The notes below the pieces were generated by a model. The model worked only from the letters and a program-made list of their open reading frames with translations, searched no databases and was not told where the DNA came from. A stretch of 64,000 nucleotides of DNA, from positions 1,364,001 to 1,428,000 of the forward strand of contig JBLDXI010000029.1 of assembly GCA_047495785.1 (NCBI GenBank), in the 5' to 3' direction. The translations under genes and the position numbers were made by a program. Every line of letters starts with the position of its first letter. Within the stretch, counting starts at the first letter, position 1. This DNA comes from Lepidodermella squamata. Taxonomy: Eukaryota > Gastrotricha. Positions 11,111 to 22,154 of the stretch are shown here, one piece after another.

Positions 11111-11865
11111 ATGAAACAAATTCTGTCTGGATTGTTCGTTGTTCTGGCGATTGTTTCGGCCAGCCAGGCCCTTCAGTACCGAGACTGCGGTTCGGTGACT
11201 GGCAAAATTGTTAGCATTGCCATTCCTGGCTGCGAAAATACCAACAGGTGCCCGCTGCCTAAAGGAACAAACGCCTCTGTTACGGTCACCTTCCAAACTC
11301 GTGAGTCGAATTTTAAATTTTTTAAATGACCTGTAAATCATTTTTGGGAATAATCCAAAATTTTATGAGAGCGAATTTTGATAATTTGATTTTTTTTAAT
11401 TTTATGGTGAACAAAATTCGGAGTTTTTTCAATTTTTAATGTAAATTTTTGAAAATTCTCAGAATATCCTAGGGAAATAAACTTAAATAAGATTAGATTA
11501 TTCAATTATTTTTTTATTTTTTTTTCAATTTTTCAGAGACTCAGCAAATCACGACTTTGACAGCCAAGGTGTACGGCATCCTCGGCTTCGTCAACACGTC
11601 ATTCCCGCTGCCGAACCCTGACGGGTGCAAGGGCGCCAATTTGACGTGCCCCCTCAAGCCGAGCACGCAGTTCGTGTACAGCAGCGCCGTCTACGTCGAC
11701 CCAATTTACCCGAACGTTCAAGTCACCGTGCAGTGGGAACTCTTCGATCAGACCAACCAACGTGTGTTCTGCTTCCTCGTCCCCTGCCAGGTTACTGATA
11801 AAACGGTTCAACGCCGCATGAAGCCACAGGACAACCAAGTGCTAATCAGCTCGTTCAATAATTGA
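11111..11865 (+). CDS. NPC2-like ML-domain secreted lipid-binding protein, copy 2
   Basis: Two exons (11111-11300 and 11537-11865, phase 1 intron) give 172 residues. A signal peptide (residues 1-20) precedes RDCGSVTGKI. The six NPC2 cysteines match copy 1: DCG, PGC, RCP, DGCKG, LTCP and VFCF. The YVDP motif before the fourth exon boundary of copy 1 is also kept. Likely role is binding of sterol or another hydrophobic ligand in a secreted or endolysosomal compartment. It has lost (or never gained) two of the three introns of copy 1, so the pair is an old enough duplication for intron turnover. Coding GC is clearly above the flanking DNA. Confidence 0.93.
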
Positions 11866-12644
11866 TTTAATTGCTGTCTAAAATAATAAAAATTGAAATT
11901 ATTGCGATTTTTCGATAATTTTTTGTTATTGCTCAGGTAAAATTCAAGGATGCTAAAATTTGAGTCATTGGCGCCACGTGACCTTACGTGGTGACAATTA
12001 TAGATGACAGAAACTTAAAACGTCGCGCAAGTTTTTATTATATGAAGTCGCTTCGCGCTGTTTCCCAAAATTGAGAACAAGTTCAATGGGACATCCATGT
12101 GGTAAAACGCCTCATTTAACACCCCTTTCAATGAAATTAATATTTCGACTCAAATAAATGCTCTTTCTAATCGATCTTAAGACAAAAGTATAACAAATGC
12201 CAACCCAAACTGTCAATTGTCAATTTTCCACGCTTCGTGAACAACGCATATCGCATAATATCGGCTTAATTAATGATAATTTTTTGAGACTGAAAAATGG
12301 ACAGAAAAAAATCACCTGTGCGGTTGATTGTCCGGTTAACAGTTGAACAATAATTATTTGTGAATTATTAAACTGATCAGCCAGTTTGCATCAGCAATTT
12401 CATCGAATTAAATATATTTTAGCTAATGTTGGTTATTGAGCGGAACGCCTGATCTTTTGGCTATGATCCATATGCAATCAGCTATTACAATTACATTGGT
12501 ATCTTCACCTAATTAATTTCTTGACCTCACTAAAAATTGACTTTTCGAAATAATTATTCGATAAAATACAAATTATTGGCTCATTTAAAAAATTAAGGGT
12601 GACCACACGCGAAATTCGAGAAATTTGGTGACAATGCTCTTTAA

Positions 12645-13148
12645 CACTTTAACTGCCAAAAATAGACTGCGAGGTCCGATATTTGGGTCTAATTCCTGGG
12701 TCTGTCAAAAAGTCATTGTTTTCGGGTCAACGATGCGTCGAGGGGCAAACTGCCTGACGGCAAAGTGTAGGCCATCACCTGGCGGTTCTTTTGACACCGA
12801 ATTCGGGGCCACAAGGTCTCAGCAGGTCATTGAAAATGACAGTGAAATAACGTCAAAATTTTGGATTAGAGCCAAAAATCAGACCCAAGAATTGGACCTA
12901 ATTATTAGACCTAGATTATGGCGCAACAATCGAAATTTCACTGTTTTTCAAGTTTGATTTCTGTGCGTTCCTTGAAGTCTTTGGCCCCGAATTCGGTGTC
13001 AAAAGAACCGCCAGGTGATGGCCTACACTTTGCCGTCGGACAGTTTGCCCCTCGACGCATCGTTGACCCGAAAACAATGACTTTTTGACAGACCCAGTAA
13101 TTAGCTCCAAATATCGGATCTCGCAGTCTATTTTTGGCAGTTAAAGTG
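12645..13148. mobile_element. Foldback MITE with TTAA target duplication (piggyBac-type)
   Basis: A 504-bp imperfect palindrome. The left arm (12645 to about 12840) is the reverse complement of the right arm (about 12950 to 13148) with few mismatches; ends are CACTTTAACTGCC and GGCAGTTAAAGTG. TTAA lies directly outside both ends (12641-12644, 13149-13152), the target-site duplication used by piggyBac transposases. It has no credible reading frame of its own; the two frames over it are mirror shadows. It should be a non-autonomous element moved by a piggyBac-like transposase elsewhere in the genome. Confidence 0.85.
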
Positions 13149-13156
13149 TTAATATC

Positions 13157-13233
13157 TAGTTGAGATATTATTATAGTCGCCCGATGATTGGTGAGATCTG
13201 ATTCTAATCATCGGGTGAGTATAATCTCAACTA
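13157..13233. repeat. Short palindrome, about 28-bp arms
   Basis: Arms at 13157-13189 and 13206-13233 are nearly perfect reverse complements (TAGTTGAGAT at one end, ATCTCAACTA at the other) around a 16-nt loop. It begins only five bases after the TTAA of the foldback element. It could be a tiny TA-flanked MITE or a remnant of an older insertion. Confidence 0.7.
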
Positions 13234-14823
13234 ACCTTTCGAAAAGCTGAGACGATTCTTCTGGACACGTGAAGACTTGTCCCGGCCAAGTCTCGATTTT
13301 TAATCGAATTTTAAAAGCGTTACTTAAAAAACTGCTTCGATTGAACTGTGATTATTATTGAAGAAGAAGTGATGTCTTCACTTCTTCGAATAAATTGAAA
13401 TATCAGATCACGTGAATACTCCACACAGACATTTCCGATAAAGAAAGTTATAATAAGAAATTTTCAAAAGTGAATTATCATGCCATGTGAACGTACCTTC
13501 TAAGTTGAGATCTTCAGGTTATTTCGACTTGCCAGAAGATAATTTTCACCGATTATTTACCGCTATTTATTCAGAAAAAAACACGTTTCTTGAAGGCTGA
13601 ACATTATATTGAGCGGGAAAATTTTTAAATTTTAAATAAGGTTGGTGATTGGTAATTGCTAATTTTCCTAATTGCTAATTGCTAAGATTAATCCTTGATT
13701 TTTTGACCGTTCAAAATGGATTTTTCCAACGTATACCTAAATATTTTAGCTAATTTTAGTAATTTTGCTAATTTTGTGCGATCACCTATACACTTACAAT
13801 TATCCCATGAGCTGCACGCACTGCCGTTAAATAATTGGGTCAAATTCCTAAAAGATGATTAGCAGGGTTGGGCTCGAAAGAAAAGTGCAAACTTTGAGTC
13901 ATGAACATTTTTTAATGGATGATGATCCTGGTGGGCCAATTTATCTACCATATGTAGCTCTTAGGTATGGCTAAACCCAGGTAAAATTTAGCCCTTCATT
14001 GTTGCGTAAAAAAATTGCAAATTTACACTTTTCCTTCGATCTCAGCCTTGTTGGAAAAAATATTTAATTCAAAGAATAATAAATTTTTCAACTCAATGCG
14101 GTCCTGAATTTCACTCTTCAATTGCAGATATTCAATTTTTTCTTTGATATGCCAAAATTAAAAAATATCCTCACTAAATCATAAAACGACTCCCGAAGTT
14201 TTGAAAGCTTTTATGACTCCTTTCGCCTATATCCTAATTAAATTGTATATAACCTTGATTAACCGTCGACTGTTGTCTCGTCTGGCGGGGAAATCCGGGC
14301 GTAGACAAATTGCGGAACGACTCGCAGACAAAAAATGTACGCGAAAATTTACCCACATTTTTACTCAACATTTTCATGGTATACACAGAAATCAGGAATA
14401 ATTTAAAAAATGATGCGCATTCCTATACCTGAGTTTGCATAAATAAATAATAATTTATAAATAATGAATAATAGTCTCGAAAAAATCCAATCTTGGAACT
14501 CGTCCAATGAATGTCTTTTTTGTTAGAAATAGATCACAACAAACAGTTTACGTCTAGATACGACCCGACATTAATTTTTAAAATAAATCGAGACAACTAA
14601 TAGCCTTGATTGAGTTAACAGTTTTTTCGCATACATTTTTTGCGGTCGCATGTCGCATGACAGCAGTCGCCGAATTAAATTACGCCGATAGCTCACATGC
14701 CAATTAGCATTTGCGTAAAAAAAAAACTTCGCATGAAATTGTTGTCAGTTTCAGTCGACTTGGCGCTATTTAAAACCCTAATCGAGTCACTTTTTTTTGT
14801 TTAGTTTTAAAAGAGCTCTAAAC
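13234..14823. other. Intergenic, no gene seen
   Basis: AT-rich. No exon chain found. A TATTTAAA box at about 14768 is placed to serve the secreted CxxC-type gene starting at 14824. Confidence 0.5.
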
Positions 14824-15472
14824 ATGCCTCATCATCAATTTGTTCCGGCGGTTTTCATTGGCCTCAGCCTAATGATGATGAATGCGTACTCGAAGGTTCT
14901 ACCCGAAGATTTGCTCAACGAAAGCCCGAGTTCAAGCCATCATCTGCTCGAAAGTGGCAAAGCTGAGGAGGATTCGGATAAGATCAAACTCGATCGAGCA
15001 GCCATCAAACTCGCTATTTCAACCATGAGCCAGAGTGAACGTGACAAAATCATCGACGTCCTTACTGATAAGGATAAAATACCATATCTGAGTAAGTCCG
15101 TAATTTAAAATTAAAATTTCATTTTGAAATTTGAAATTTGAAATGTTAGAATTAAAAAATTATAAAAATATTTTTGAAATTATTGAAATTTATATTTTTT
15201 TAAAAAATTGAAATTTATTTTAATAATTTTTTTAAAATTTTTCAGAAGCTTTGATCAAGGCTTTGAAACGAGGCAGCATAAAATCGTCGAATAAGCTTGC
15301 TCGAGCTGTTATGCAGCAAATGATGGCGGCTTACAACAAGCGAATGGCCCGCTGTCTGGCCGCCTTCAGCAACTCAAAACAGGTGTGCTCGCTACAAGCG
15401 TCCTTCTACATTTGGGCTCAAGAGGTTGCTGGTGATATTTTAAACGGCGATATTACCAAAGTGATCCACTGA
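14824..15472 (+). CDS. CX9C secreted family member 1 (outlier, Cx10C)
   Basis: Exons 14824-15091 and 15246-15472 (phase 1 intron) give 164 residues, the longest member. Signal peptide about 1-23 (MPHHQFVPAVFIGLSLMMMN). A long acidic Ser/Glu/Asp-rich region follows, then a basic helical region and the family module: Cys126 and Cys137 with ten residues between (all others have nine), then ASFYIWAQEVAGDIL. The last part keeps FYxWA and a hydrophobic helix but has DIL in place of the usual IM. It lies 9 kb from the next member and is the most diverged intact copy. Function unknown; features suggest a secreted peptide with one internal disulfide. Confidence 0.8.
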
Positions 15473-17086
15473 TTCATCATCACCATTGGCTGCGCATCAA
15501 TTTTCTTCTTCAGCTACATTTTTTCACCACAACATAATGATAATGATAATTTGTTAGTGATCAGCTTTCAGCCAAACACTTCTTATTGCATGTTCTTCGA
15601 TTTTTCTTTTTTTGCTAATAAAACTTGGAATTTGTCCGATTGATAAAGGATCAATTTTTGATAATAATTATGTCCGCTCAGAATTTTCGGGAGCTAGCTA
15701 TAACAATGCTATGATTTGGAGTTAATGAGGCGTGGTTGATTTCGATTTGCGATCCAGTTATGCTTTATGAATTTTTAACAGGGACGCTAAAATGTTTAGG
15801 TTTCGCCAAAATTGATCAGGGATATGGGGCGTAATTTAATTATCTCCCTTGAAAATGCAATGTTCAATGTTGATAATTTGATCACCTACTTATATTTCAT
15901 GCCAGGTCATGATGTCCATAAAATATGCGATAATTTATTGCACATCTCACTGATTTCACGAGTCTGAGAAATAACCAGAATTAATTTCTGAGTAGTAGGA
16001 ATTATAATGTCACAGTCTGCATGGCAAATCAGAACGCTATTAAGACACCTGTCGAACCGCGACAGACAGCCACACCCCGGCGTTTTTTATTGTTCACGTA
16101 CTTGCTCTATAAGAAAGAAGGACTCATCAGTCATTTGTTCAATTTCACAAAAATTAATGAAGAAAATTGGGTGACAAAATGAATAGATAAACGCTAAATT
16201 ATTTTATTTTTACGTCCACCTAATGGACTGTTGAAATTGAATCGATGGAACAACAATAGCCGATTACCCTTGCGTTATCAGGAGGAAATCATAGCTCGAG
16301 TACAAAAACGTGCAAGGACTAAAATGAAACGGGATAAAATTGAATTTCGCTTAATAAAATTCTTAAAAAAATTGAATTTTAAAAATTTCCGCTCGAATAT
16401 ACGGCATCAAACAAGCAATAACCATTTATTAGACTGATAGTTAGTTGAGCAATTATTCCAACCCGGCCACAACTGAAAAATAGATTGGGCGTTCCTCATC
16501 CTCGTCTCAACGAGAGGCATAGTTCAATATCAAATTTAAACCGAAATTTGTAAAATTCAATTTTATGCGAAATTTTCAGTGAATAGCTGGATACTATAGC
16601 ACTTTTAATTTGTCCAACGCGCTTAGTTTCAAAATTTTCCTTTTCGTGGTACATCCCTATCTTTCTCTCTATCTGTCATTCCTCCCTATTTTTGGCAGAG
16701 ATTTGCGCTATTTTCCTCTGAGTTGAAAACCTTCTAACAAAATATTTTTAGTCAATTCGTAAAATCAGACAAATTCGTCATAACCTGATCATCAATTACG
16801 GCATGGAAAGTTTATGAACACATGAAACGGGTCTTCAGCTGAAATAACACCTTTCTTATAGGACATGCACGTACACCACTGACATTTGACGTATGCATCA
16901 CCAAAACTCTTGAATCAATGTCCGCTTTTTCTTTCGTAAATATGTAATTATCCAAAAATATCTTGAACTCGTTCTCTATTATTTATCGAAAGACGAACTA
17001 AACTTCTTTCAAGCCACGTGGCTGTCATTTGATAAATCATCATCAGTCTTTTGCTATTTTTATAGCGTGAAAATGTTGGCAATAAG
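15473..17086. other. Intergenic, no gene seen
   Basis: 3' region of family member 1 (AATAAAA near 15618) and 1.5 kb of AT-rich DNA. A 68-codon frame at 16231 is Lys/Arg/Asn-rich and lacks support. Nothing else seen. Confidence 0.5.
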
Positions 17087-17934
17087 TCAAAGAGCCTGCT
17101 GAACCGCGTGATGCAGTAGGCGGAAGAATTTATCCCAGGCCAGTCGCACGTCGTTGTAATTGAAGCTGAAATTAGACTGCGCCCCGCCGCCCACGGTTGC
17201 CTCGATCAGGTGCTGGAAAATGTCCAGTGACTGCAAGATATCCTGCGACGTCACGCCGTAACTTGCATGCCGCTTAACCAGGGCCCCGACGTGCTTCTTA
17301 AAAGCCTTCTGCCGGTTAACCCGCTCAAGGCACTTGTCCAACGCGTACAAAATCATTATTCCCTGCCCCTAAGCAAGAAAAAATCGAATTACAATAAGAA
17401 GGGGCGGAGTCGAATTGTTTTTACCATCAACTCCCAAGATTCGCCGTATTTGATAGGGCGATTTGGTGATTTTTTGAAGTTTTGCTTAACATGCGGCATC
17501 TCGTCGAACATTCGCTTCAAGCCTTCATGGCCAATTGTCTCCGCGTTCCGCTTGATGACTTCACACGTGAGCCGCAGCAACTTGTAGTCTTCCTTTGTCA
17601 AATCGTTCTCGTTCGAAAATCGGCGCCTGATCACATCGAAAATTTCGATGCGATCGTTATTTCGCTCTTCTTCAATATCGGCATCAATGCAAAAGCTGCT
17701 GTTGCAGTACGACGCTGAGTCGACTGAAAGACGAAGGTGCTTATCGCTTCCAGATATCGAATTGGAGATTGTTAGGTCTTCTAGGCCGCTGTTTGCCCGC
17801 CGGGGCATGCGCTCGGTTGAAGGAATTTCAGTGAACTTGCGGCACTCTGATGGCGTGCCGTTGCAGCCAATGTCATCCAAACTTTTGCGATGACTACGGC
17901 GTCGATGTTGAGCGCCAGACTGCACAAGGCCCAT
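17087..17934 (-). CDS. Globin with N-myristoylation motif, copy 1
   Basis: Exons 17425-17934 and 17087-17368 (phase 0, 56-nt intron) give 263 residues. Residues 1-110 are polar and disordered-looking and start MGLVQS, a Gly2/Ser6 N-myristoylation motif. The globin domain fills the rest: helix A near TKEDYKLLRLTCEVI, Pro C2 and Phe CD1 in EMPHVKQNF, and proximal His F8 in LVKRHASYGV. The distal E7 position (alignment with neuroglobin-type globins) falls in GESWELMGQG and appears to be Leu rather than His. The intron interrupts helix E. Membrane-anchored globins of the globin X type are known, so a redox or signalling role at a membrane is more likely than bulk oxygen transport. A TATA box lies 52 bp upstream. 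Confidence 0.88.
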
Positions 17935-17985
17935 GATTGTCAGAAAAGGAGGTGAAAGGTCAGATTTTGCCGGTAAAAAAGCCGG

Positions 17986-17993
17986 TTTTATAC
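17986..17993 (-). promoter_or_regulatory. TATA box of globin copy 1
   Basis: Minus-strand TATAAAAC about 52 bp upstream of the globin start codon, at the distance expected with a short leader. The second globin has an equivalent box. Confidence 0.55.
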
Positions 17994-18360
17994 CTTGTGA
18001 ATCCTTTCGTGAAATGAGCGATTTTCAGAGTTCGTTTCTTGCCTAATCTTGTCTGGTAAAACTTAATCCCACTCGCATTAGCCGGTTTCTCATTTCCGAC
18101 GACTATAAAGGGTCAGAAGCCGCTGTAAAGTCCGCATTGAGGATAACGATGGTTTCCCACGTAAGTCGCAAAATTCTAAATTTTCTACTGTCGGGTTTCC
18201 TAAACTGATGACGAAGGTAAGAATCCGCATCTGGATTGTCTCGATGACCCTAACCCTGACCTTTATAATTTTCAACATTTAAACTCGAATACCACATGTT
18301 TACCTTATCAATTTATTTCGCTAAAGAGGCATATCCATTTGAGGAGGATGAGAATAACTA

Positions 18361-19356
18361 TCAAATTTCAACAGACTTGTTTTGAGTGAAGTAAAGTTTG
18401 TGTATGCTTCCACCGTTGTTAAATTCTACAAAACTGCGTGTCCGATTCATTGTCTGGTCGGATAAATTGCTCGACAGCTCGTCATGCCGGCGCTTCATCG
18501 ACTGCTTATGCGCCCACTGTTGCACTTCATGGTGCATGCTGGCGAAGAATTTGTTCAACGCATAGCAAACATCCGTGTACTCGGTGCACGTTGTCTTCTC
18601 GAAGGCGTAGGACGCGATTATTGAATGAAAAATATCCAGAGCCATAGCGATTTCATCTGGCGGAACGCCGTACTGCTCGTGCGATTTCAGAAGGGTGGCC
18701 ATGTGTTTTCGAAATTTTCGAGCCTTAGACGTGGCTTTCATGGCCTTTTCCAGGGAGCATAGAAGGATAATGCCCTGCCCCATCAACTCCCAAGCCTCGC
18801 CGTTTTTGATGGGCCTGTTCGGAGACTGGACATAGCGAAGTTTGATTTGCGGCATTTTCTTAAACATCCTAGGAAAAATCTCAAAAATTCCCAGAATATT
18901 GCTGAAAAAAGTAACTTACGTTTCAACCCCCTTCCAGGCAACGAATTCACCACTTTGCTTAACCCCTTCGAAAACTATAGCCAGGGTCTTTTGCTCCTCT
19001 CGGGTCGGCAAAAGCTCTTCGATGCTGTTACACTGAGTTGCCGGGTCGTAAGACAAATTCTCGACGGAGGTAAACGCTGAATCTGAGCAATCATCCATCA
19101 GCCCTGATTGATTCGGCGATTGGATGAAGTAGCCTTCTTCTCGCCGTGGAATCGGTCTCTTCGCAACAGACTTTGGCGATAACGTTGCTACCAGGGACCT
19201 CTGTTTCTTCGCTAGACTTTCGCCGCTTGCTTTCACGGAACGATGGGGCAGAAGGTCTGTTTTAGGGTGCTCATCCTTACCTGAGACTTTCCGCTCCACA
19301 TCAACTGGTAAGTCAGTCCGTTTACGAAATGAACTATGGCTATGTGAATGACCCAT
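18361..19356 (-). CDS. Globin with N-myristoylation motif, copy 2
   Basis: Exons 18920-19356 and 18361-18868 (phase 2, 51-nt intron) give 314 residues. It starts MGHSHSHSS, again Gly2/Ser6, followed by a basic/Ser-rich region of about 110 residues. The globin part shares SPNRPIK-GE-WELMGQGI with copy 1. Proximal His F8 is in LLKSHEQYGV. The near-invariant CD1 Phe is Tyr here (IKLRY), and the distal E7 position is Leu as in copy 1. A C-terminal extension of about 45 residues is basic and Ser/Asn-rich. The intron sits in helix B in phase 2, the ancestral B12.2 site, which copy 1 lacks. Same strand and close spacing indicate a tandem duplication followed by intron turnover. Confidence 0.87.
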
Positions 19357-19890
19357 AATTAGTGATAAAATTACGATAGTTTATCCGAGCTTTTATACCC
19401 CAGGATTTGGCAAGATTTCAACGCTTTTTTGCACAAGTTTCTTATGACGAACTTCAGGGATTATACGGATATGCATTTGTAGGGCTTTCTGACACAGTGA
19501 TATGACCAGTTATAGAAAGCCACTCCCGATCCAGACAAGCGCGTGTCGCCCTGCTAGAAGAAGCCATTTTTTACCTCGTTATTCAAGACAAAAGGTAATA
19601 GAGGCGTTCGGAATTGAGTGAATAGCGCGCTGTCACAATGGCTCACGGCGTCAACAATATACAGGATCGCGTTAATAGTATCACCCTGCGGAATGAATGG
19701 AGAGCGCGCTTAAATATTTACCAAGCGCTTTCTCATGAAAGTGAGACGGACAGAGAGATGTGCGGGAGATGGAAAAAGCTGCCTGAAATAACAGCTGCTT
19801 TTTCATCACAATACGTTTTTCATCACTCTCAGGGCACCTGCTGAGGTTTTGAATAATTATAAAACATTTATTTTCATCTCGTTATAAATA
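19357..19890. other. Globin copy 2 promoter region; no further gene seen
   Basis: Beyond the globin TATA box, a 68-codon frame at 19638 has no homology or coding signs that I can support. It might be a 5' exon of the membrane protein at 19891, but no good splice pair joins them. Confidence 0.4.
19390..19397 (-). promoter_or_regulatory. TATA box of globin copy 2
   Basis: Minus-strand TATAAAAG 34 bp upstream of the start codon at 19356. Confidence 0.55.
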
Positions 19891-20187
19891 ATGCATTCAG
19901 CCTCATCGAGTCACTTCGAGATGCAGATCAATAAGCAATCGCATGCGCCGAACTACTCCAAGTTGTCTCAGCATGACCGCGGACGGGACAACAGCCGGTT
20001 GCAGATTGCGCAGAGCACGGCGACAATCGCGCAGATGGAGGAGCATAAAGCGGTTCCGGATCATCAGTCTAGGATAAATCGTTACCATTTAGCGATCATT
20101 TTCGCGCTGATTTCACTTGCTTTTGTCGCTGGCTGGGTTATGCTGCTTGTTGCTTATTTCATGCGATGGGGCATTTTTGACCAATAA
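19891..20187 (+). CDS. Small single-pass membrane protein, unknown
   Basis: 98 residues. The first 65 are polar, Gln/Ser/His-rich; residues about 67-92 form one strong transmembrane segment (HLAIIFALISLAFVAGWVML) followed by a short tail ending WGIFDQ. No signal peptide, so a C-terminal anchor or type II topology is likely. Two AATAAA-type signals (CCAATAAACACCAATAAAAT) follow the stop within 25 bp, which supports a real transcript end. No family recognised. Confidence 0.55.
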   Translation: MHSASSSHFEMQINKQSHAPNYSKLSQHDRGRDNSRLQIAQSTATIAQMEEHKAVPDHQSRINRYHLAIIFALISLAFVAGWVMLLVAYFMRWGIFDQ

Positions 20188-20639
20188 ACACCAATAAAAT
20201 ACGAGTCAAAGTAATTACCAATGTTTCATTTTGAAGTTCAGTATTTGACATTTTCAAGTTTTTTCTTTCACCGAAGAGAACTGCGTAGAGAACGAATGAA
20301 GGATTAAGATTTCAGTCACGTGGCCCTACCTGATGCCACACCTGGGCGATAATCTTAGCCGAAGTTGCTGGGAAGCCATCTTCAGAGAAATTGCTTGTCA
20401 ATTTGATGAGATTTGCCGAGCTGCTGTGCCTTTCAAAGGAAAAAGTAAAAGACCAATACAAATTCATGTCCAAAGTCTGCGGATGCTGACTCAAGACTCA
20501 TCTTGAAGTCACTGATAACCGTTTGGGGAAGAGGATGCTAGGAAAATAGCCATCTTTGGTGTGATGTGGTTAAGAGTTCCTAAAGTTATGAGCTGGACTC
20601 AACTTATAGAGAAATAGTTTTTATTTACACTATCGAATA
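20188..20639. other. Intergenic, no supported gene
   Basis: Holds the polyadenylation signals of 19891-20187. Some minus-strand frames between 20310 and 20500 look weakly coding, but I could not build a transcript. Confidence 0.4.
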
Positions 20640-21972
20640 TCACAGCGTTATGGTTATATTCTCGAACACGACAGAATTAAGCGGGTAGTCAATATTCAAC
20701 TTATTGTTATGGTGAATTGGCGATGTGATCGAAGCAAAGACTGCGGCTCCTACAGACGCAGAGCAGCATAACCGCCGTAGGCAAATCTCATTCACATGAT
20801 AGTGCTGCTTCAATGACTTTCCCTCATCGCCATTTATCACCGACAAAAATCCGGGCTTCATGATCTTCCAACTCTTAAACATCGACCCAGTACAGGCAAC
20901 GTCGAGTTTACCCTTATTTTTGGTCATGAAGTCTGACAGGGCTGGCCGGCCGTGTAGTCTCTCCATTCTCTTAACCACTCCGACTACCATACTCGCAAGA
21001 TGACGCCCACTTTCGTGAAAAAGGTGTTTAGCCAACGCGTCGTCATTCGCCGCTAGCTCTGATATATTAATAGCTAAACGGGCTATTGTCGACTTGCTGA
21101 ATTTAGGCCCGAAAATCTCGAAAAGTTCTGAGAGATTCGTTATCAAAAGCCGATGAGCTATCGCCTCCCTTGTGGCATGACGATCGAAACTTGAGCAGTC
21201 TATGCTACAAGCCCCGCTGTGTCTAACGAAGCATTCCTCAGATTCAATAACGTGTCGAACCGCCTCTAACGCAATCCAATAAGCCGACCCGAAATCGCCC
21301 AGAGTTGCGCCCCAACCTCCGCAGGTTACAACGTTCAAGCTTCGGTTTGATGGCGATGGAGCGAGGAGTAGGCAGTTTGACCCTGTGCCAGATATGAGTA
21401 TGACTCCTCCGATTTGCGGATGAAAAACAGTTAAGGCGGTTGACAGAGTATCGTTGCAAACGATTATGTGGCATCGGTTGTGGTAAGATGGCCGATTGAA
21501 AGCTGTGTACAAAGCGTCGCGAAGGTTTTTCTGAGTCTCCTGTGTTTCGCAACCTGATATTCCCAGACCCTGAAATATAGGCATAGATGAATCATAGTCC
21601 GAGGCTAATTACTTTATTGTTACTATGGCTATGGTTCGATCGAAAAAATCGTTCCGGTGAATATTGAGCTTCTCAGCGGCTGACATGAGCATTGCGTCAA
21701 TGTTGCGGGCTGAGACATCAGGACCAAGAAACTAGGAATGGAATTCGGATGAAAGATGAAAGCTGAGTGGCTTCAAACCTTACGTAGGGTGAGACTGTTG
21801 CTGCCACTTCAACGTCACATAGATGAACTCCCTCAGAGTTCATAACGACCAATTTTGTTGAAGAAGCTCCTCTAAAAAAGGCAAAGTTAGCATCGATAAA
21901 TCCTAGGAATAGGGGTTGAACTAACCCTTCAACGCCAACGTACAGCTTTTCATGAGTTTCATGAGTTTCCAT
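20640..21972 (-). CDS. NAGK: N-acetylglucosamine kinase
   Basis: Four exons (21926-21972, 21784-21871, 21624-21731, 20640-21569) splice in frame to 390 residues. It phosphorylates GlcNAc to GlcNAc-6-phosphate in amino-sugar salvage; mammalian NAGK also acts on muramyl dipeptide. Evidence: N-terminal phosphate loop VGVEGGASSTKL, the LGISGCE segment, catalytic-loop Asp in CNDTLSTAL, the signature GGVILISGTGSNC, then CGGWGATLGDFGSAYWIA, and a late CTGSMFKSW. Introns are 51-54 nt. The ATG at 21972 starts a METHETHEK leader just before the fold. It lies 182 bp downstream of a GKRP-type gene on the same strand, a pairing that links sugar-phosphate sensing with amino-sugar kinase activity. Confidence 0.93.
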
Positions 21973-22154
21973 GATAATTAAAGATTTCCTAGTACGGAAA
22001 ACGGAGAAATAAACCACTGGGGAATTTGAGTTAAAGTGATCTGGAATCACAGCGAGAAATATCACTCGAAAAATCACAGGGATAAAGGGCTGTCCATTGT
22101 CCATAAATTAACTGAGTAATCACTAAGGTAGTCTTATGAAGAAACGTCTCTTCT

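Noticed and set aside
12625-13110. Two opposing frames over the foldback element
   Set aside because: They are mirror images created by the inverted repeat, not genes.
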